Source: Neodontobutis hainanensis
Lineage: Eukaryota; Chordata; Actinopteri; Gobiiformes; Odontobutidae
Assembly: GCA_024349245.1 (NCBI GenBank)
Contig: JALDNG010000879.1
Coordinates: 16,276 to 80,275 of the forward strand
Direction: 5' to 3'
Length of the DNA stretch: 64,000 bases
Position numbers and translations under genes: made by a program. This document shows positions 40,426 through 51,283 of the stretch, in pieces. The notes under the pieces were generated by a model. It was not told the DNA's origin, did not search any database, and saw nothing but the letters and a program-made list of their open reading frames with translations. How positions within the stretch are numbered: position 1 is the first letter of the stretch; each line of letters starts with the position of its first letter.

Positions 40426-43400
40426 CCGCCGTGCTGTGTATGGACAATGTGAGCCTCCCGCTGTCAGCTCTTGTGGACTCGGGGCGGAGGAGAACTTTAT
40501 TGACACTAATCTGGCTCGCCAGGCCGGTATCCAGACGGAACCCCTCAAAACGGCACTTCGCTAATGCCGTGGACGGAGACCATTGGCTCAAGTAACACAT
40601 CGAACTGTACCCGTCACTTTGGTTCTGTCGGGCAACCACCGGGAGGTGATCAGTTTCAACCTTATCCAGGCACCGCAGACCCCGCTGATTTTGGGATATC
40701 CCTGGCTAATGAGACACAACCCCCAATTTGACTAGCGGCGGAGTTCTGGGTTGGAGCCCTCACTGCCACGCGGTATGTTTGCAGTCCGCCTTATCCCCTG
40801 TCAGGCTCCGGCCTCCCTTCAGAAACGCCGGACCTGTCGGCGTCCCAATGGAATACCACCACCTCTGTGAGGTATTTAATAAGGCTCACGCCCAGTCTCT
40901 TCCTCCTCATCGGCCGTATGACTGCGCCATAAATCTCCTCCCTGGGACTACTTTGCCCACTAGACGTCTCTACAACCTCTCACGCCCAGAGAGGGAGGCC
41001 ATGGAGACCTACATCACCGAGTCGCTGGCCACAGGCATTATACGACCGTCCTCCTCTCCCGTAGGGGCGGGGTTCTTTTTTGTTAACAAGAAGGACAAGA
41101 CCCTCCGCCCGTGCATCGACTATCGTGGCCTGAATGACATCACTGTAAAGAACAAGTACCCATTACCACTCATCGATTCAGCGTTCCAGCCTCTGCATCA
41201 AGCTACCATCTTCACCAAACTCGACTTACGGCGCCTACCACCTCGTCCGGATCCGAGAGGGCGATGAGTGGAAGACGGCGTTCAACATTCCTTTAGGACA
41301 CTTTGAATATTTGGTCATGCCCTTCGGCCTCACAAATGCCCGGCCGTATTCCAGGCCATGGTTAACGATGTCCTCCGAGATTTCATCCACCGCTTCGTCT
41401 TCGTCTACATAGACGACATTTTGATTTTCTCCCGCACTCCGGAGGAGCACACACAACATGTGCGACAGGTGCTCCAGCGACTCCTGGAGAACAAGCTCTT
41501 CGTCAAGGCCGAGAAGTGTGAGTTCCACCAGCCCTCCGTCAGCTTCCTCGGCTACATCATTGGCAAGGGCCATGTGAGGCCGGATCCCATTAAAATCCAG
41601 GCAGTAACGGAGTGGCCCACGCCCGTAATCTGGAAGGAGCTCCAACGCTTTTGGGATTCGCCAATTTCTACCGGCGATTCATCCGGAACTACAGCTCGGT
41701 GGTGGCCCCGTTAACTCGATTAACCTCTTCCAAGGTCCCCTTCATTTGGTCCCCGGAGGCTGAGAGTGCGCTGCAGCAACTGAAGAGGCGGTTTACCTCG
41801 GCTCCCATCCTCATCCACCCCGACCCCACTCGCCAGTTTGTGGTGGAGGTGGACGCCTCGGATGAGGGGGTAGGCGCTGTGCTATCACAGCGGGCACCAA
41901 CAGACCAGAAACTCCACCCCTGTGCTTTCTTTTCTCGGCGGCTCTCTCCTGCAGAGCGTAACTATGCGATTGGGGACCGCGAGTTATTGGCCGTCAAGTT
42001 GGCCTTGGAGGAGTGGCGACACCATTTGGAGGGGGCAGAACTTCCATTCATCGTTTGGACCGACCACAAAAATCTGGCCTATATCAGAACCGCAAAACGC
42101 CTAAATTCCCGTCAGGCCCGCTGGGCACTGTTCTTTGACCGTTTTTCGTTCACCCTCTCCTACCGTCCGGGCTCCAGAAATGCTAAGCCGGACGCTCTCT
42201 CCCGCCAGTTTCTCCCCACGGACACCTCGGACTCTAACGACACCATACTTCCTCCTTCCTGCGTGGTGGCCCCCGTTACCTGGGAGATCGAGTCCGTAGT
42301 GAGGGAGGCGCAGCGGGGTGAACCTGACCCTGGTACTGGGCTGCTGAACCGGATGTTTGTTCTCCACGTGGCTCGCTCAGAGGTGCTACAGTGGGGGCAC
42401 ACCTCCCGATTTGCGTGTCATCCCGGCGGGAGATGCACGCTCATCCTCCTTAAAAGACATTTTTGCTGGTCCGGCATAGAGAGGGATGTAAAGGAGTTTG
42501 TGGCTGCCTGCACCACCTGCGCCCGAGGAAGACCTCAAATCAACCGCCGGCAGGGCAACTGTGCCCCCTTCCGTGCCAAGTCGACCCTGGTCACACATCG
42601 CCATAGACTTCGTTTCCGGCCTGCCCGTTTCTCAAGGCAACACGGTCATCCTCACCATCATCGACCGGTTCTCTAAGTCGGTTCACTTTGTGGGTCTCCC
42701 AAGCTACCCACAGCCTTGGAGACAGCGGAGATCATGGTAAACCAGGTTTTCCGGATCCACGGATCCCCTGGATATTGTGTCGGACCGTGGCCCCCAGTTT
42801 GTCTCTCAAGTGTGGAGAGCGTTTTGCAAGGCTCTAGGCACGGAGTCAGCCTTTCCTCCGGTTTCCATCCTCAGACTAACGGCCAATGCGAGAGCAAATC
42901 AGGCTCTGGAGGCGGCCCTGCGGTGTGTGGCAGCACAAGAGCCGAACAACTGGAGTACCTGCTTGGCATGGATCGAGTACGCTCACAACTCCCTCGCATC
43001 CGCAGCTACCGGAAAATCTCCTTTTGAATGTGCCCTAGGATACATACCCCCCATGTTTCCGGAACAAGAACGGGAGATAGCCGTACCTTCAGTGTCAGAC
43101 CATATCCGCCGTTGCAGAGCCGTCTGGGTCTCTACTCGAGAGGCCTTACTCCGGTCAGTGGAGCGGAACCGCCAGTTAGCCGACAAACACCGGTCACCTA
43201 CCCCCAAATATCTCCCGGGACAGATGGTGTGGCTCGCCGCAAGGGACATCCCGCTCCAGACGGAGTCCAAGAAGCTCGCGCCACGGTACATCGACCCATT
43301 CCGGATTAAAAAACTAATCAACCCTACGGTGGTGCGACTGGAGCTCCCTGCCTCCTTAAAGATCCATCCGAGCTTCCACGTCTCGCAGATCAAGCCAGTC

Positions 43401-43661
43401 TCCACCAGTCCTCTGTGCCCTCCCGCCGATCCCCCTCCTCCGGCCCAGGTCATTGATGGCGCACCAGCTTTTACGGTCCGCCGCATTCTGGACGTCCGGC
43501 CCCGCGGACGTGGATTCCAATTTCTGGTAGACTGGGAGGGGTATGGGCCGGAGGAAAGGTCCTGGCTGTCCCGCTCGCTCATCCTGGACCCCGACCTGAT
43601 CCGGGAGTTCTACCTGAGGCACCCCGATAAACCTGGCAGTCCGCCCGGTGGCGTCCATTAG
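40425..43661 (+). pseudogene. Pol of Sushi-type Gypsy (PR-RT-RH-IN-chromodomain), several frameshifts
   Basis: Protease at 40450-40560: LSALVDSG, then a one-base deficit in a G run shifts to EENFIDTNLARQAGIQTEPL. RT at 40840-41620: GFFFVNKKDKTLRPCIDYRG, then FVYIDDILIFS with YIDD at 41406-41417. RNase H at 41830-42210: VEVDASDEGVGAVLSQ, RELLAVKLALEEWRH, WTDHKNL. Integrase: ERDVKEFVAACTTCARGR (zinc finger end), IAIDFVSGLP (first Asp), SDRGPQFVSQVW (second Asp); the Glu lies near HPQTNGQCE in another phase. Chromodomain at 43470-43640: RRILDVRPRGRGFQFLVDW EGYGPEERSW, which would steer integration to modified chromatin. At least five phase changes. Confidence 0.88.
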
Positions 43662-43667
43662 GGGTAC

Positions 43668-44161
43668 TGTCAGGATCTGTGTTTGTCTGTCTGTGTGTCT
43701 CCCCCTCCCCTCTGTGTTCTCTTCTCTCCTCAGCTGGGCAGGGCAGTGGCACACCTGCAACCACTTACACCTCATCAACCTCTGTTTAAAAGAACCGGTC
43801 TTCCCTTCACTCAGCGCCAGTTCGTTGTCAACACTACTCTAAGTTAGTGAAGACGTTGTGCTCCTTGGATTTTGTACCTTCATGTTTCTTTGTACTTTGA
43901 GACGTAACTTACCTATCGTATTGTGCTCAGGTGCCACTGCAAGCTCCAGCCCGGATCCAGCCTTACCTGCTATTCTCAAGCCTCCTTGTTTGCTCCACTG
44001 GCGTCTATCCGTGGGCCACCTTCCCGGACTTCGGATCAGCTCACCTCCACTCCACGTCGGACAGTTCTCCGAGCCACCTTGTATTGTTGTGACAAATAAA
44101 CCTGATTTACATTCGTACTAGTTCTGCGTTTGGGTCCTGCTTCTCGTCCCCCTCCGTGACA
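43668..44161 (+). repeat. 3' LTR of Sushi-type Gypsy
   Basis: 494 bp, nearly identical to the 5' LTR (one G deleted in gcagtggcac, one A added in tttaaaag, one C/T change). It is preceded by the purine-rich AGGGGTAC. Confidence 0.93.
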
Positions 44162-44619
44162 CCTCACCTGCACAGAGCCAGGACTAATGCTCTTGAACAG
44201 TTCTTCAGCGAGGAGTGCTGATTTGTAGAGCCTCTGTAAACCTGTACAGTTAATTAAATGAGAAGATTTTGAGATTGTCAGCAGACGTGAAGTAATGCTT
44301 GTTTACCTGGTTCTCTCTTACTGATATGCAGCCGTAATTAAACTAAGTAACTCTAGCGCTAAAGTTGAAAATAAATGAATAAAACAGGGAAGAGACAAGC
44401 CTCCAGCGAATTCGAAAACGGCATATTTTTCTTTGGTTTGTGCTTGTACAAGTGTGCGCACAGTGAACACTCACAACATTGGATGCAGTACCACATTACA
44501 ATGCTTGTTTAATGCAGCAATTATTGCAGCAGTGGTACCATGTGAAGTTCTTTTAATATTACTTAACACAGAGATAAAAAAGCAATCTTGCAAGTTGTTG
44601 TTTTAGCATATCCATTTAG
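44162..44619. other. Spacer between Gypsy insertion and exon-like block
   Basis: No gene seen. Collinear with about 62445-62900 of HOR2. Confidence 0.65.
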
Positions 44620-45012
44620 ACAGATGATGACCAGACGGCGAAGATGCAGGCCTGGCTGAACGGCCTGAAGAAGGCCAAGATTGCTGAGCTGACCGTGCAC
44701 CACTACCGGTAAAACGTCCAGTTTATGGCGCAGACTCTGCAGCCCACCTGCCGGCTCTCCTGTACCGTAAAGGGTTTACCTCCAGCGGGGATTAAGTCAC
44801 GATCCGGTTGGTGCAGTGGAGCGTAGTGGTGTCGATTTCCAGCTCAAGCAGGCCAAGCAGGCACGCATCAGTGTATCACCTCCGCCAGGGCTGCCATCCG
44901 AAATCTTGGGTAAGTATCTGCCTCACAACTCTCTCACCTCTGGATTTCACGCACCCACTTATAGTTTCTCCATTTTTTCATGCAGGCCGCCTCCAGTGTC
45001 TGACCAGTGGCA
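44620..45012 (+). pseudogene. GC-rich exon-like block with a possible 76-bp intron
   Basis: After a splice-acceptor-like catttag, 44620 opens the text TDDDQTAKMQAWLNGLKKAK IAELTVHHYR, ended by TAA at 44710. The phase continues as NVQFMAQTLQPTCRLSCTVK GLPPAG, which resembles an immunoglobulin-like strand (LSCTVKG.P). A candidate intron (gtaagt at 44910, tgcag ending at 44985) is followed by more coding-like sequence. GC content is well above its surroundings. I read it as a captured host gene fragment, gene not recognised. HOR2 copy: 62901-63330. Confidence 0.5.
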
Positions 45013-45047
45013 GTTCTACAATCACTGGTAAAGGTTCTACAATCACT

Positions 45048-45093
45048 GAATACAAGGCAATTAGTCAACACGTTGACCGATTGCCTTGTATTC
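45048..45093. repeat. 46-nt palindrome
   Basis: GAATACAAGGCAAT pairs with ATTGCCTTGTATTC (14 bp), then GTCAAC with GTTGAC (6 bp), with only a ta/cg internal mismatch and a 2-base tip. It is unchanged at 63350-63395. Confidence 0.92.
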
Positions 45094-45438
45094 AAAAGGG
45101 TAGGGCATAGGAGCAGCAAAGTTGGGCTCCAGGACATGATCTTCCCAGAGTACCTCAGCCTGCTGATTCATGCGCTGAATCTGTCGTGGGTCTATACATG
45201 ATGCCTGCCGACCCTGACCACCAGCAGCTTGAAGTGATTCCATGTAGCTGTTCCACTGCACAGCAAACAAAATCAGATATACTGTACCTGGAAAATAATG
45301 AATGTGTTATTAACTATGTTAAAACAGAAGGATTTCTCTTTTATATTTAAATGTCATGTGTAATCCACTATTGTCTGTCTGTATTATCTTCGTTTGTTGA
45401 CATTAGGTTAGGTTCCCAAATCAGGGCAAAAAATTATT

Positions 45439-46023
45439 GTGAAAAGGATATTTAAGAATTTTAATGATAATGAATATTGTGATGAAGTCAGAAATGTTGA
45501 TTGGTCTAGGATATTAGTTGAGGACGAGCCTGATAGAGCCTTAGAGGCTTTTATGAGTTTAATAATGCCAATCATGGATAAACATGCACCATTGAAGCGA
45601 ATAACTGTGAGAACAATTGCTGCTCCTTGGTTAGATTTAGAACTTAAGGAGCACATAAAGCAGAGAAATGTAGTAAAGGCTGAAGCAATCGCATCAGGTA
45701 ACAGTATTCTGTGGAATAAGTATAGGAAATTAAGAAATTATGTTACTAAATTGAATAGAACAAAAAAAAGAAATTACTATGAAAATAAGATTAAAGATGC
45801 AAAATCTGATAGTAATAAAATTTGGAATATGCTTAATACAATAATGGGGAGAAAAATTGAAATAGTACCATCCTTTATAGAAGTTGAAGGATCCTTTTTG
45901 ACTAAACCCAGTGATATTGCTAAGTATTTAAGTTCTTATTTCAAGAATAAAATCTTAACTTTAAGACAAAGTACGAATTTGAAAAAAGTTATCTTAATAA
46001 TAGAACTATTAGTAATAAAATAA
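45439..46023 (+). pseudogene. LINE ORF2 N-terminal part (linker), frameshifted from polymerase
   Basis: 194 codons: VDWSRILVEDEPDRALEAFM, HAPLKRITVRTIAAPWLDLE, KLNRTKKRNYYENKIKDAKS, KIWNMLNTIMGRK. This is the region between endonuclease and reverse transcriptase in LINE ORF2. The start codon is not original; the element is 5' truncated. The frame ends at TAA overlapping the next frame's ATG, so one indel separates them. Confidence 0.75.
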
Positions 46024-47594
46024 TGGGAAATAAAGTATGCAAATTTGAATTTGAAAGAGTGAGTACTACTACAGTTGAGAATTTATTAAAAGTATTGAAA
46101 GAGAAACCATCAGGTGCTGATAACATTGATGCAAAATTATTAAAATTAGTAGCTGATGTGATTGCGATGCCTGTAAGTTATATAATAAATCTAAGTTTAG
46201 AGAGAGGCATTTACCCTACTAGTTGGAAAGTCGCTAAAATCATGCCACTTATAAAGAATAATAGGGAACCTCTGTCAGGAAAAAATAGTAGACCTATTAG
46301 TATTTTACCTATTTTGAGTAAGATTACAGAAAAAATTGTGTATGAACAAATCAGTATGTACTTTAGAATAAATGATTTAAACTCAGTTTATCAGCATGCA
46401 TATAGGAAGGAACATTCTACAACAACAGCTTTGGCTCAGATAACTGACGACTGGATAAAAGATATTGAAAATAAAAAGATTGTTGGAACAGTATTGTTAG
46501 ATCTGAGTGCTGCTTTTGATGTACTTGATCATGAAATTTTGTTGGAAAAGTTAGTATGTTATGGTTTTGAAAAATCTGCTATTGAATGGGTTAAAAGTTA
46601 TCTTGCCAATAGGGAATTCACAGTAACGTTTAATGGGTGTAATTCTGATACACAGACTCTTGATTGTGGTGTGCCACAAGGGAGTTGCCTTGGGCCACTT
46701 TTATTTTCTATTTTTACAAATGATCTGCCTTTTGTTTTAGAGAATTCCACTATGGCTCTATATGCAGATGATTCCACAGTTTATACGTCTGCGCAAACCC
46801 CTGTTGAACTTATAACAATTTTAGTTGAACTGAAACTAATTGAAAAGTGGATCAGGGACAATAAAATGGTGATTAATGCAGGGAAAAGTAAATGTATGGT
46901 GTTGGGATCCAAGTATTTGTTAAAAGATTTGCCTGTATTGAATTTATCTGTGGGGGGTATTGTATTAGAACAGGTTACTGAGGTAAAGCTACTCGGTGTG
47001 ACTGTTGACAGTTTGTTAAATTGGAATAGTCATATAAATCAAATATTATTGAAAATGGGCAGGAGTCTGGCAGTTGTAAAGCATTGTAGAAAATTTATTC
47101 CAAATCGAGTGCTGAAAATAATAGCGGAATCATTGATTTTATCACATTTGGATTATTGTTCAGTTATTTGGTCAAGTACAACTGAAATGAATTTAAGAAA
47201 ATTGCAAGTTGCTCAAAACAAAACAGCTCGGGTAATTTTGGGTTGCCCTTTCAGGACTAGTGTTAGGGTATTAAATACTAGGTTAGTTTGGCTAAGTGTA
47301 AAAAGTAGGATTAAATATGGTATTGTTAACTTTGTTAGAAAAATTATTGTTACAAAAATGCCAGAAATATTATACAGCAGACTTTCTTTTTTTAATGCTG
47401 TGCATCAATATTCCACTCGTCAGTCAACAGGAAGTCGTTTTTTGTTACCTCCGTGTCGAAATAACCTTATGCAAAGAACAGTGTTGTATAGAGCAATGGT
47501 GGTATGGAATTCTCTTCCGCAGTTTTTGATCTTGGGAATGAATGCAAAAATTTTTCGTAAAAGATTAAGACTTTATTTATTTGCATTAGACTAA
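46023..47594 (+). CDS. LINE reverse transcriptase
   Basis: 523 codons, uninterrupted. RT blocks in order: PSGADNIDAKLLKLVADVIA; NSRPISILPILSKITEKIVY; TVLLDLSAAFDVLDHEILLE (first catalytic Asp); DCGVPQGSCLGPLLFSIFTN; TMALYADDSTVYTS (YADD); KLLGVTVDSLLNW (thumb); then a C-terminal region ending VVWNSLPQFLILGMNAKIFR. Function: reverse transcription of element RNA at a nicked target. It lacks its own endonuclease, so this copy is not autonomous. The ATG at 46023 is probably internal to the original ORF2. Confidence 0.88.
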   Translation: MGNKVCKFEFERVSTTTVENLLKVLKEKPSGADNIDAKLLKLVADVIAMPVSYIINLSLERGIYPTSWKVAKIMPLIKNNREPLSGKNSRPISILPILSKITEKIVYEQISMYFRINDLNSVYQHAYRKEHSTTTALAQITDDWIKDIENKKIVGTVLLDLSAAFDVLDHEILLEKLVCYGFEKSAIEWVKSYLANREFTVTFNGCNSDTQTLDCGVPQGSCLGPLLFSIFTNDLPFVLENSTMALYADDSTVYTSAQTPVELITILVELKLIEKWIRDNKMVINAGKSKCMVLGSKYLLKDLPVLNLSVGGIVLEQVTEVKLLGVTVDSLLNWNSHINQILLKMGRSLAVVKHCRKFIPNRVLKIIAESLILSHLDYCSVIWSSTTEMNLRKLQVAQNKTARVILGCPFRTSVRVLNTRLVWLSVKSRIKYGIVNFVRKIIVTKMPEILYSRLSFFNAVHQYSTRQSTGSRFLLPPCRNNLMQRTVLYRAMVVWNSLPQFLILGMNAKIFRKRLRLYLFALD

Positions 47595-47599
47595 TTGTT

Positions 47600-47949
47600 A
47601 TTATTTGTATTGTTTGCTTTTGGTTGAATTGTTGAAAAGAGGGAAAACATTGTGAAAATCTTGAGCCTATGGTAGTATAACTGTGAACTATGATTATGAA
47701 TAATGTAGAGCTATTGTTTTATTTTGTTTTAGTGTTTTATATTTGTTATGTTGTTGTAATTGTTAGGTATGAATGTGTGCACTCCATTTTTCATTTTTCT
47801 TCTTTCTTTTTCTTTTTGTCTGTATAATGCATTGTTTTATGTTATATATAAAAAAAGGAAAAATTTGTTGAAATCTATAGACGCCAGGAAGAATAGTTAC
47901 TGCTTTTGCAGCAGCTAATGGGGATCTTAATAAACCAAACCAAACCAAA
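47600..47949 (+). other. LINE 3' untranslated region
   Basis: AT-rich, no frame, ending gctaatggggatcttaataa and a CCAAA repeat used as tail. Confidence 0.75.
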
Positions 47950-47957
47950 ACATTCGG

Positions 47958-48278
47958 AGGGATGTTTCTGAGTGTTTAGCTTTCACCAGACACATCTCAC
48001 AGAAGAAAGGAAAATGCTACAGAATAAAAATAGGTTATAGTTCATTAAACATCAAGTGGAAAATTGTATTACCTGTTTTCCTCCTTATTTATTCAAGTTA
48101 TCCAGAATAGATTAGAATAGAATAGACCCTGATTTAATAATTTTGTTTAATTTTCAAAATGTTGAAGGAATCAATCAATTTTTTATCTTTAGTTTCCAAA
48201 GATTTGATGCAATGTACAACATGAACACAAAAGGGGTTTGGCAAAAAAATTTATTCATCCATCCATTTAAAAAAAAAC
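47958..48278. other. Spacer closing HOR1, no gene seen
   Basis: Counterpart of 63708-64000. Its first part (cagaagaaaggaaaatgcta...) is a diverged relative of the segment after the hAT fragment in the 3.4-kb units (about 3345-3450). Confidence 0.65.
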
Positions 48279-49421
48279 TTTACAATAACCCCTATATTGA
48301 ATAGAAAACAACCTTTGGTCTCTTGCAACATGTCAAGGCTCTGCTGTTCAAGTGTATTCAAGTAATAATCCAAAACATTCCAATCAATAAATCCAACAAA
48401 AACAGAACTTCAAATAGCGAGTAAAACACAGAGCAAGTGGGCAAATGCTCGTAAATGTTAATAATTACCTTCTTTTTACTTACTATTATTAACCCCAGGT
48501 TTATTAAATAAACACCTTTCCAATCAATGAGGTTCTTTCCAAGAATTTTTCACTTACAAAAAAGCCTCTACACCTCAGACAAAACTGGGCCCTAGAAGTG
48601 ACAGATTAAGGTTAATGAAATTTTTTATTGTTTAGATGAACCTCAGCATCTATTTTAGTGGTCAGTTATTGACCTTGATTATAAAATGATTGCTTGAAAC
48701 AATATTTTTCTCAAACAATATTTAATTCCATTTAGTCCATTGTATATATTTAACTAAACATTTAATTTTCCATAGATCCAATAAAACCCAAATGTTGACT
48801 ATAAATATCATAAACCGTTTAAAATATCAGTTTAGTGCAGAGCATTTATTGCATCATTAAAAGGTTTGTTGAATGTAAAAGGTCCACCAATAAGAAGGAT
48901 CAAAAACTCCAGCTAACAAAAAAAAAAAAACTTGTCAGAACTGTAAAAGAAAATACATAGTCATTTTTTTCCTTTTCCCCGGTTTTGGTAATATTTTTAC
49001 TTTTAATATTTTCCCTTTTGTAAGTGATATTACACGGAACCAAATGTCAACTTCCTTTTTAGTTCAGATCAATGACAGAGACGATGGAGAAAGTGTACAA
49101 TTTAGAATGAATGGTGAGGTTTTAACTCTTGAAAGAATGAAACAAAGCACACACATGTAGACAATAGTACAGGATAAGGTTTGCTTTGGCAAAGGTAAAC
49201 AATACATCAGCTTTTATATCATGCTGTAAAATTGGTAGGAGGCGTATCGTTCAAGGAGTACCAGGACTTCTTGTCATAATAAACCACTTTTCAACCTGAG
49301 GCCCTGGGAGAGAACACTCACCCCTAGGTCTATAGCTACAGTCAAAAAATGAGGATTGGAGAAAAGAAAGACAGTTAGATTGTCTAATCAGATAAATCTG
49401 ATTCAAATCCCCTCCAAACAG

Positions 49422-50099
49422 ATAAGTTCAGGTTCTGCTCAAACAGACCTGAAACTTGCAGTGTTCAATGTAAGGTCTTTGAGTAAAAAATATTTTTTAA
49501 TTAATGATTTTATAAGTTCATAAAAGCTTGACTTTATGTTTTTAAGACAAACATGAGGAATTTTCAAGCCTGAGTCCATCCACCTGCTGCCTCAATGTTT
49601 TACCCACTAGATTTCTAAAATCAGTACTAAGCAGTTTGTTAACACAACTCACTGAGTTAGTCAATAGTTCCTTACAGTCTGGAACATTTCTAAAGGCCCT
49701 AAAACTGCTGTCATCAAGCCTCTCCTAAAGAAGAGAACTGCTTTGATCCATTAAAGTCAGGATTCAGACAGAAAGTACTTTGTTTTGGCTGGTAACTGTG
49801 TATCAGACCAAATGACCCTGACATGTGGGGTTCCACAGAGGTCTATCTTGGGACCCCTATCATTCATGCTTCCTTTGGGCCAGTTGATACGCAGCTGTGA
49901 CGTATCCTACCATAATTATGCAGATGATACTCAGATTTACATGTCACTCACAGCAGGTGAAAATGGACCAATCCATTCACTGTGTCAGTCTGACATGTGG
50001 ATGCAAAATAATTTTTGCCAACTGAACAGAGACAAGACTGGACTAATCATCTTTGGACCACAGAGAGTGTCAGCAGTCACCTCAAGTCTGTTTCTCTAA
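49422..50099 (+). pseudogene. L2-like LINE remnant, HOR2 copy
   Basis: HOR2 counterpart of the remnants above. The palm frame 49785-50099 is open, with YADD intact and two residue differences near the start (A for V in the first residues; S for L in the GPLSF stretch). Confidence 0.75.
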
Positions 50100-51009
50100 A
50101 ATCTAAAAATCTGTAATGTTCCTGGTCCAAGCACTGAATTTCACATGAAGGTTGGATTCTGGTTTATAATTTAGGATTCTAGTTTGCCAGTTGGGTCAAG
50201 CTAGAAACAGGTTCCAATGTTTCTAAAAAAGTATACGACTGTACTCGGTAGGTCTTCCTGAGTCTTTAGCACTAAGTCCCGTTGTAAAATTCCAATGTCC
50301 ATGAACCCACTAATTAGTTTTATTGAATATAAAAATATTATGACCCTACAATATTTAAGAGCTGAGATAAAGAGATCCCACTTTAGATTTATTCAATATA
50401 ACAAAAAAGTGGGTTTGTGGACAGTGGAATTTTCCAACAGGACTTTAGTTTTCCTACTCTTGGGGTTTGCTGACTTCAGCTAAATAGTTTTTATTGAAAT
50501 ATAAATCTGTGGAGAAGATTTTGTTCTGCTTTTTTCAGTTTTTGGTTAAAGAAAATATGATGGTAAGATGACCATTTAGTGCTGACATGATACTTTAGAT
50601 ATGGACAAAGACACAATGTACATTATATAGATCTAACACATCTCTTTTGAGGTGTGTCTCTCCCCCAACCATCTTAGCTCAGCCAAGGCCAGAAGCCAGA
50701 AACTGCCATCGAAATCAGAGCGAGGCCGGAGCAAAGAGTAGCCCCACTGAACACTGAGTACTGAAGGTAGAGCCTGAACAGAATGGTTGCATGTCATCAG
50801 ATTTAATGCACCAAGGAGACCAAGTGGTTTCAAGGAACGGGAAAACTTAGGGGATGATTAGACTTTTTGACCTAATAGACCATTATACGGGATACTGATG
50901 GATTGCTGAAGGTGTTGATCACACCATTACTACGCAAATGCCTTAAAGCAATCAGGTAGACCATTGAGCTATGGTCCCACTGACAGAGACCGTAAAAACT
51001 TTGCTAAGG

Positions 51010-51080
51010 GCATTGGTGGTTCAGTGGTAGAATTCTCGCCTGTCACGCGGGAGGCCCGGGTTCGATTCCTGGCTAATGCA
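51010..51080 (+). tRNA. tRNA-Gly-type body with GUC (Asp) anticodon, HOR2
   Basis: A full 71-nt cloverleaf with the tRNA-Gly acceptor, D arm and variable loop. The anticodon loop reads CTGTCAC (GUC). The T stem has one wobble (ccggg with cctgg). The structure is otherwise intact, so if transcribed it would be a tRNA with glycine-type identity elements outside the anticodon and an aspartate anticodon. Confidence 0.82.
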
Positions 51081-51089
51081 GTATTTCTA

Positions 51090-51235
51090 TTATGGGTCCA
51101 GTGCCATGTTTCTTAAAAGGTGGCTTCACAAGAAAATGTATCAACACAGAAGAGCAACCCTTGGTGGACATGAGTCTGAAGTCCACCTTCAGGCTCATAC
51201 AAAATTACAACTTACTAAAAAAATTAAACACAAAC
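51090..51235 (+). pseudogene. Penelope-like GIY-YIG fragment, HOR2 copy
   Basis: HOR2 counterpart. Sequence as in copy 3 apart from one A-run length difference. Confidence 0.45.
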
Positions 51236-51283
51236 ATATCTAACCTTTCTAATGCGATGGTTGAACTGCTTCTCTTTGGTTAG

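Larger units (their letters stand above)
38819..44161 (+). mobile_element. Sushi-type (Tf1/sushi) Ty3/Gypsy retrotransposon with chromodomain
   Basis: 5343 bp: two 494-bp LTRs (TGTCAGG...CCGTGACA), flanked by the 5-bp target duplication CCTCA (38814-38818 and 44162-44166). The empty site gccctcacctgc stands at about 62440-62450 in HOR2. Internal order is gag, protease, reverse transcriptase, RNase H, integrase, chromodomain. The LTRs differ at only about three places, so insertion is very recent, yet the coding region has several one-base frame breaks. Confidence 0.95.
45408..47949 (+). mobile_element. LINE insertion, 5' truncated
   Basis: Inserted into the site tgacattaggagggatg, which is uninterrupted in HOR2 near 63703-63718. 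Flanked by an 8-bp target duplication, ACATTAGG (45400-45407) and ACATTCGG (47950-47957), one mismatch. It lacks the endonuclease domain at the 5' end and ends in a CCAAA repeat (taataaaccaaaccaaacca). AT-rich, unlike the GC-rich Gypsy 1.3 kb away. Clade probably CR1/L2-related; not certain. Confidence 0.88.
1..48278 (+). repeat. Higher-order repeat unit HOR1 (expanded copy)
   Basis: The first bases of the window (tttacaataacccctatat) recur at 48279, and the following sequence stays collinear in HOR2. HOR1 holds the same module order as the 15.7-kb HOR2 but is enlarged by two extra 3.4-kb sub-units, a long extra stretch at about 18.9-35.6 kb and two younger retroelement insertions. The tandem arrangement is seen directly; whether the array continues outside the window is inferred from the matching ends. 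Confidence 0.9.

Noticed and set aside
42983..43582. 199-codon minus-strand frame opposite the integrase and chromodomain
   Set aside because: Shadow of the GC-rich pol frame; composition is biased to Arg, Ser and Gly as expected for antisense.
45061..45270. Minus-strand frame reading WNSYMESLQAAGGQGRQASC and MNQQAEVLWEDHVLEPNFAA
   Set aside because: It looks protein-like, but all five substitutions I see in the HOR2 copy (63400-63560) change the protein, including a CGA to TGA stop, so it is not under coding constraint. Origin not recognised.
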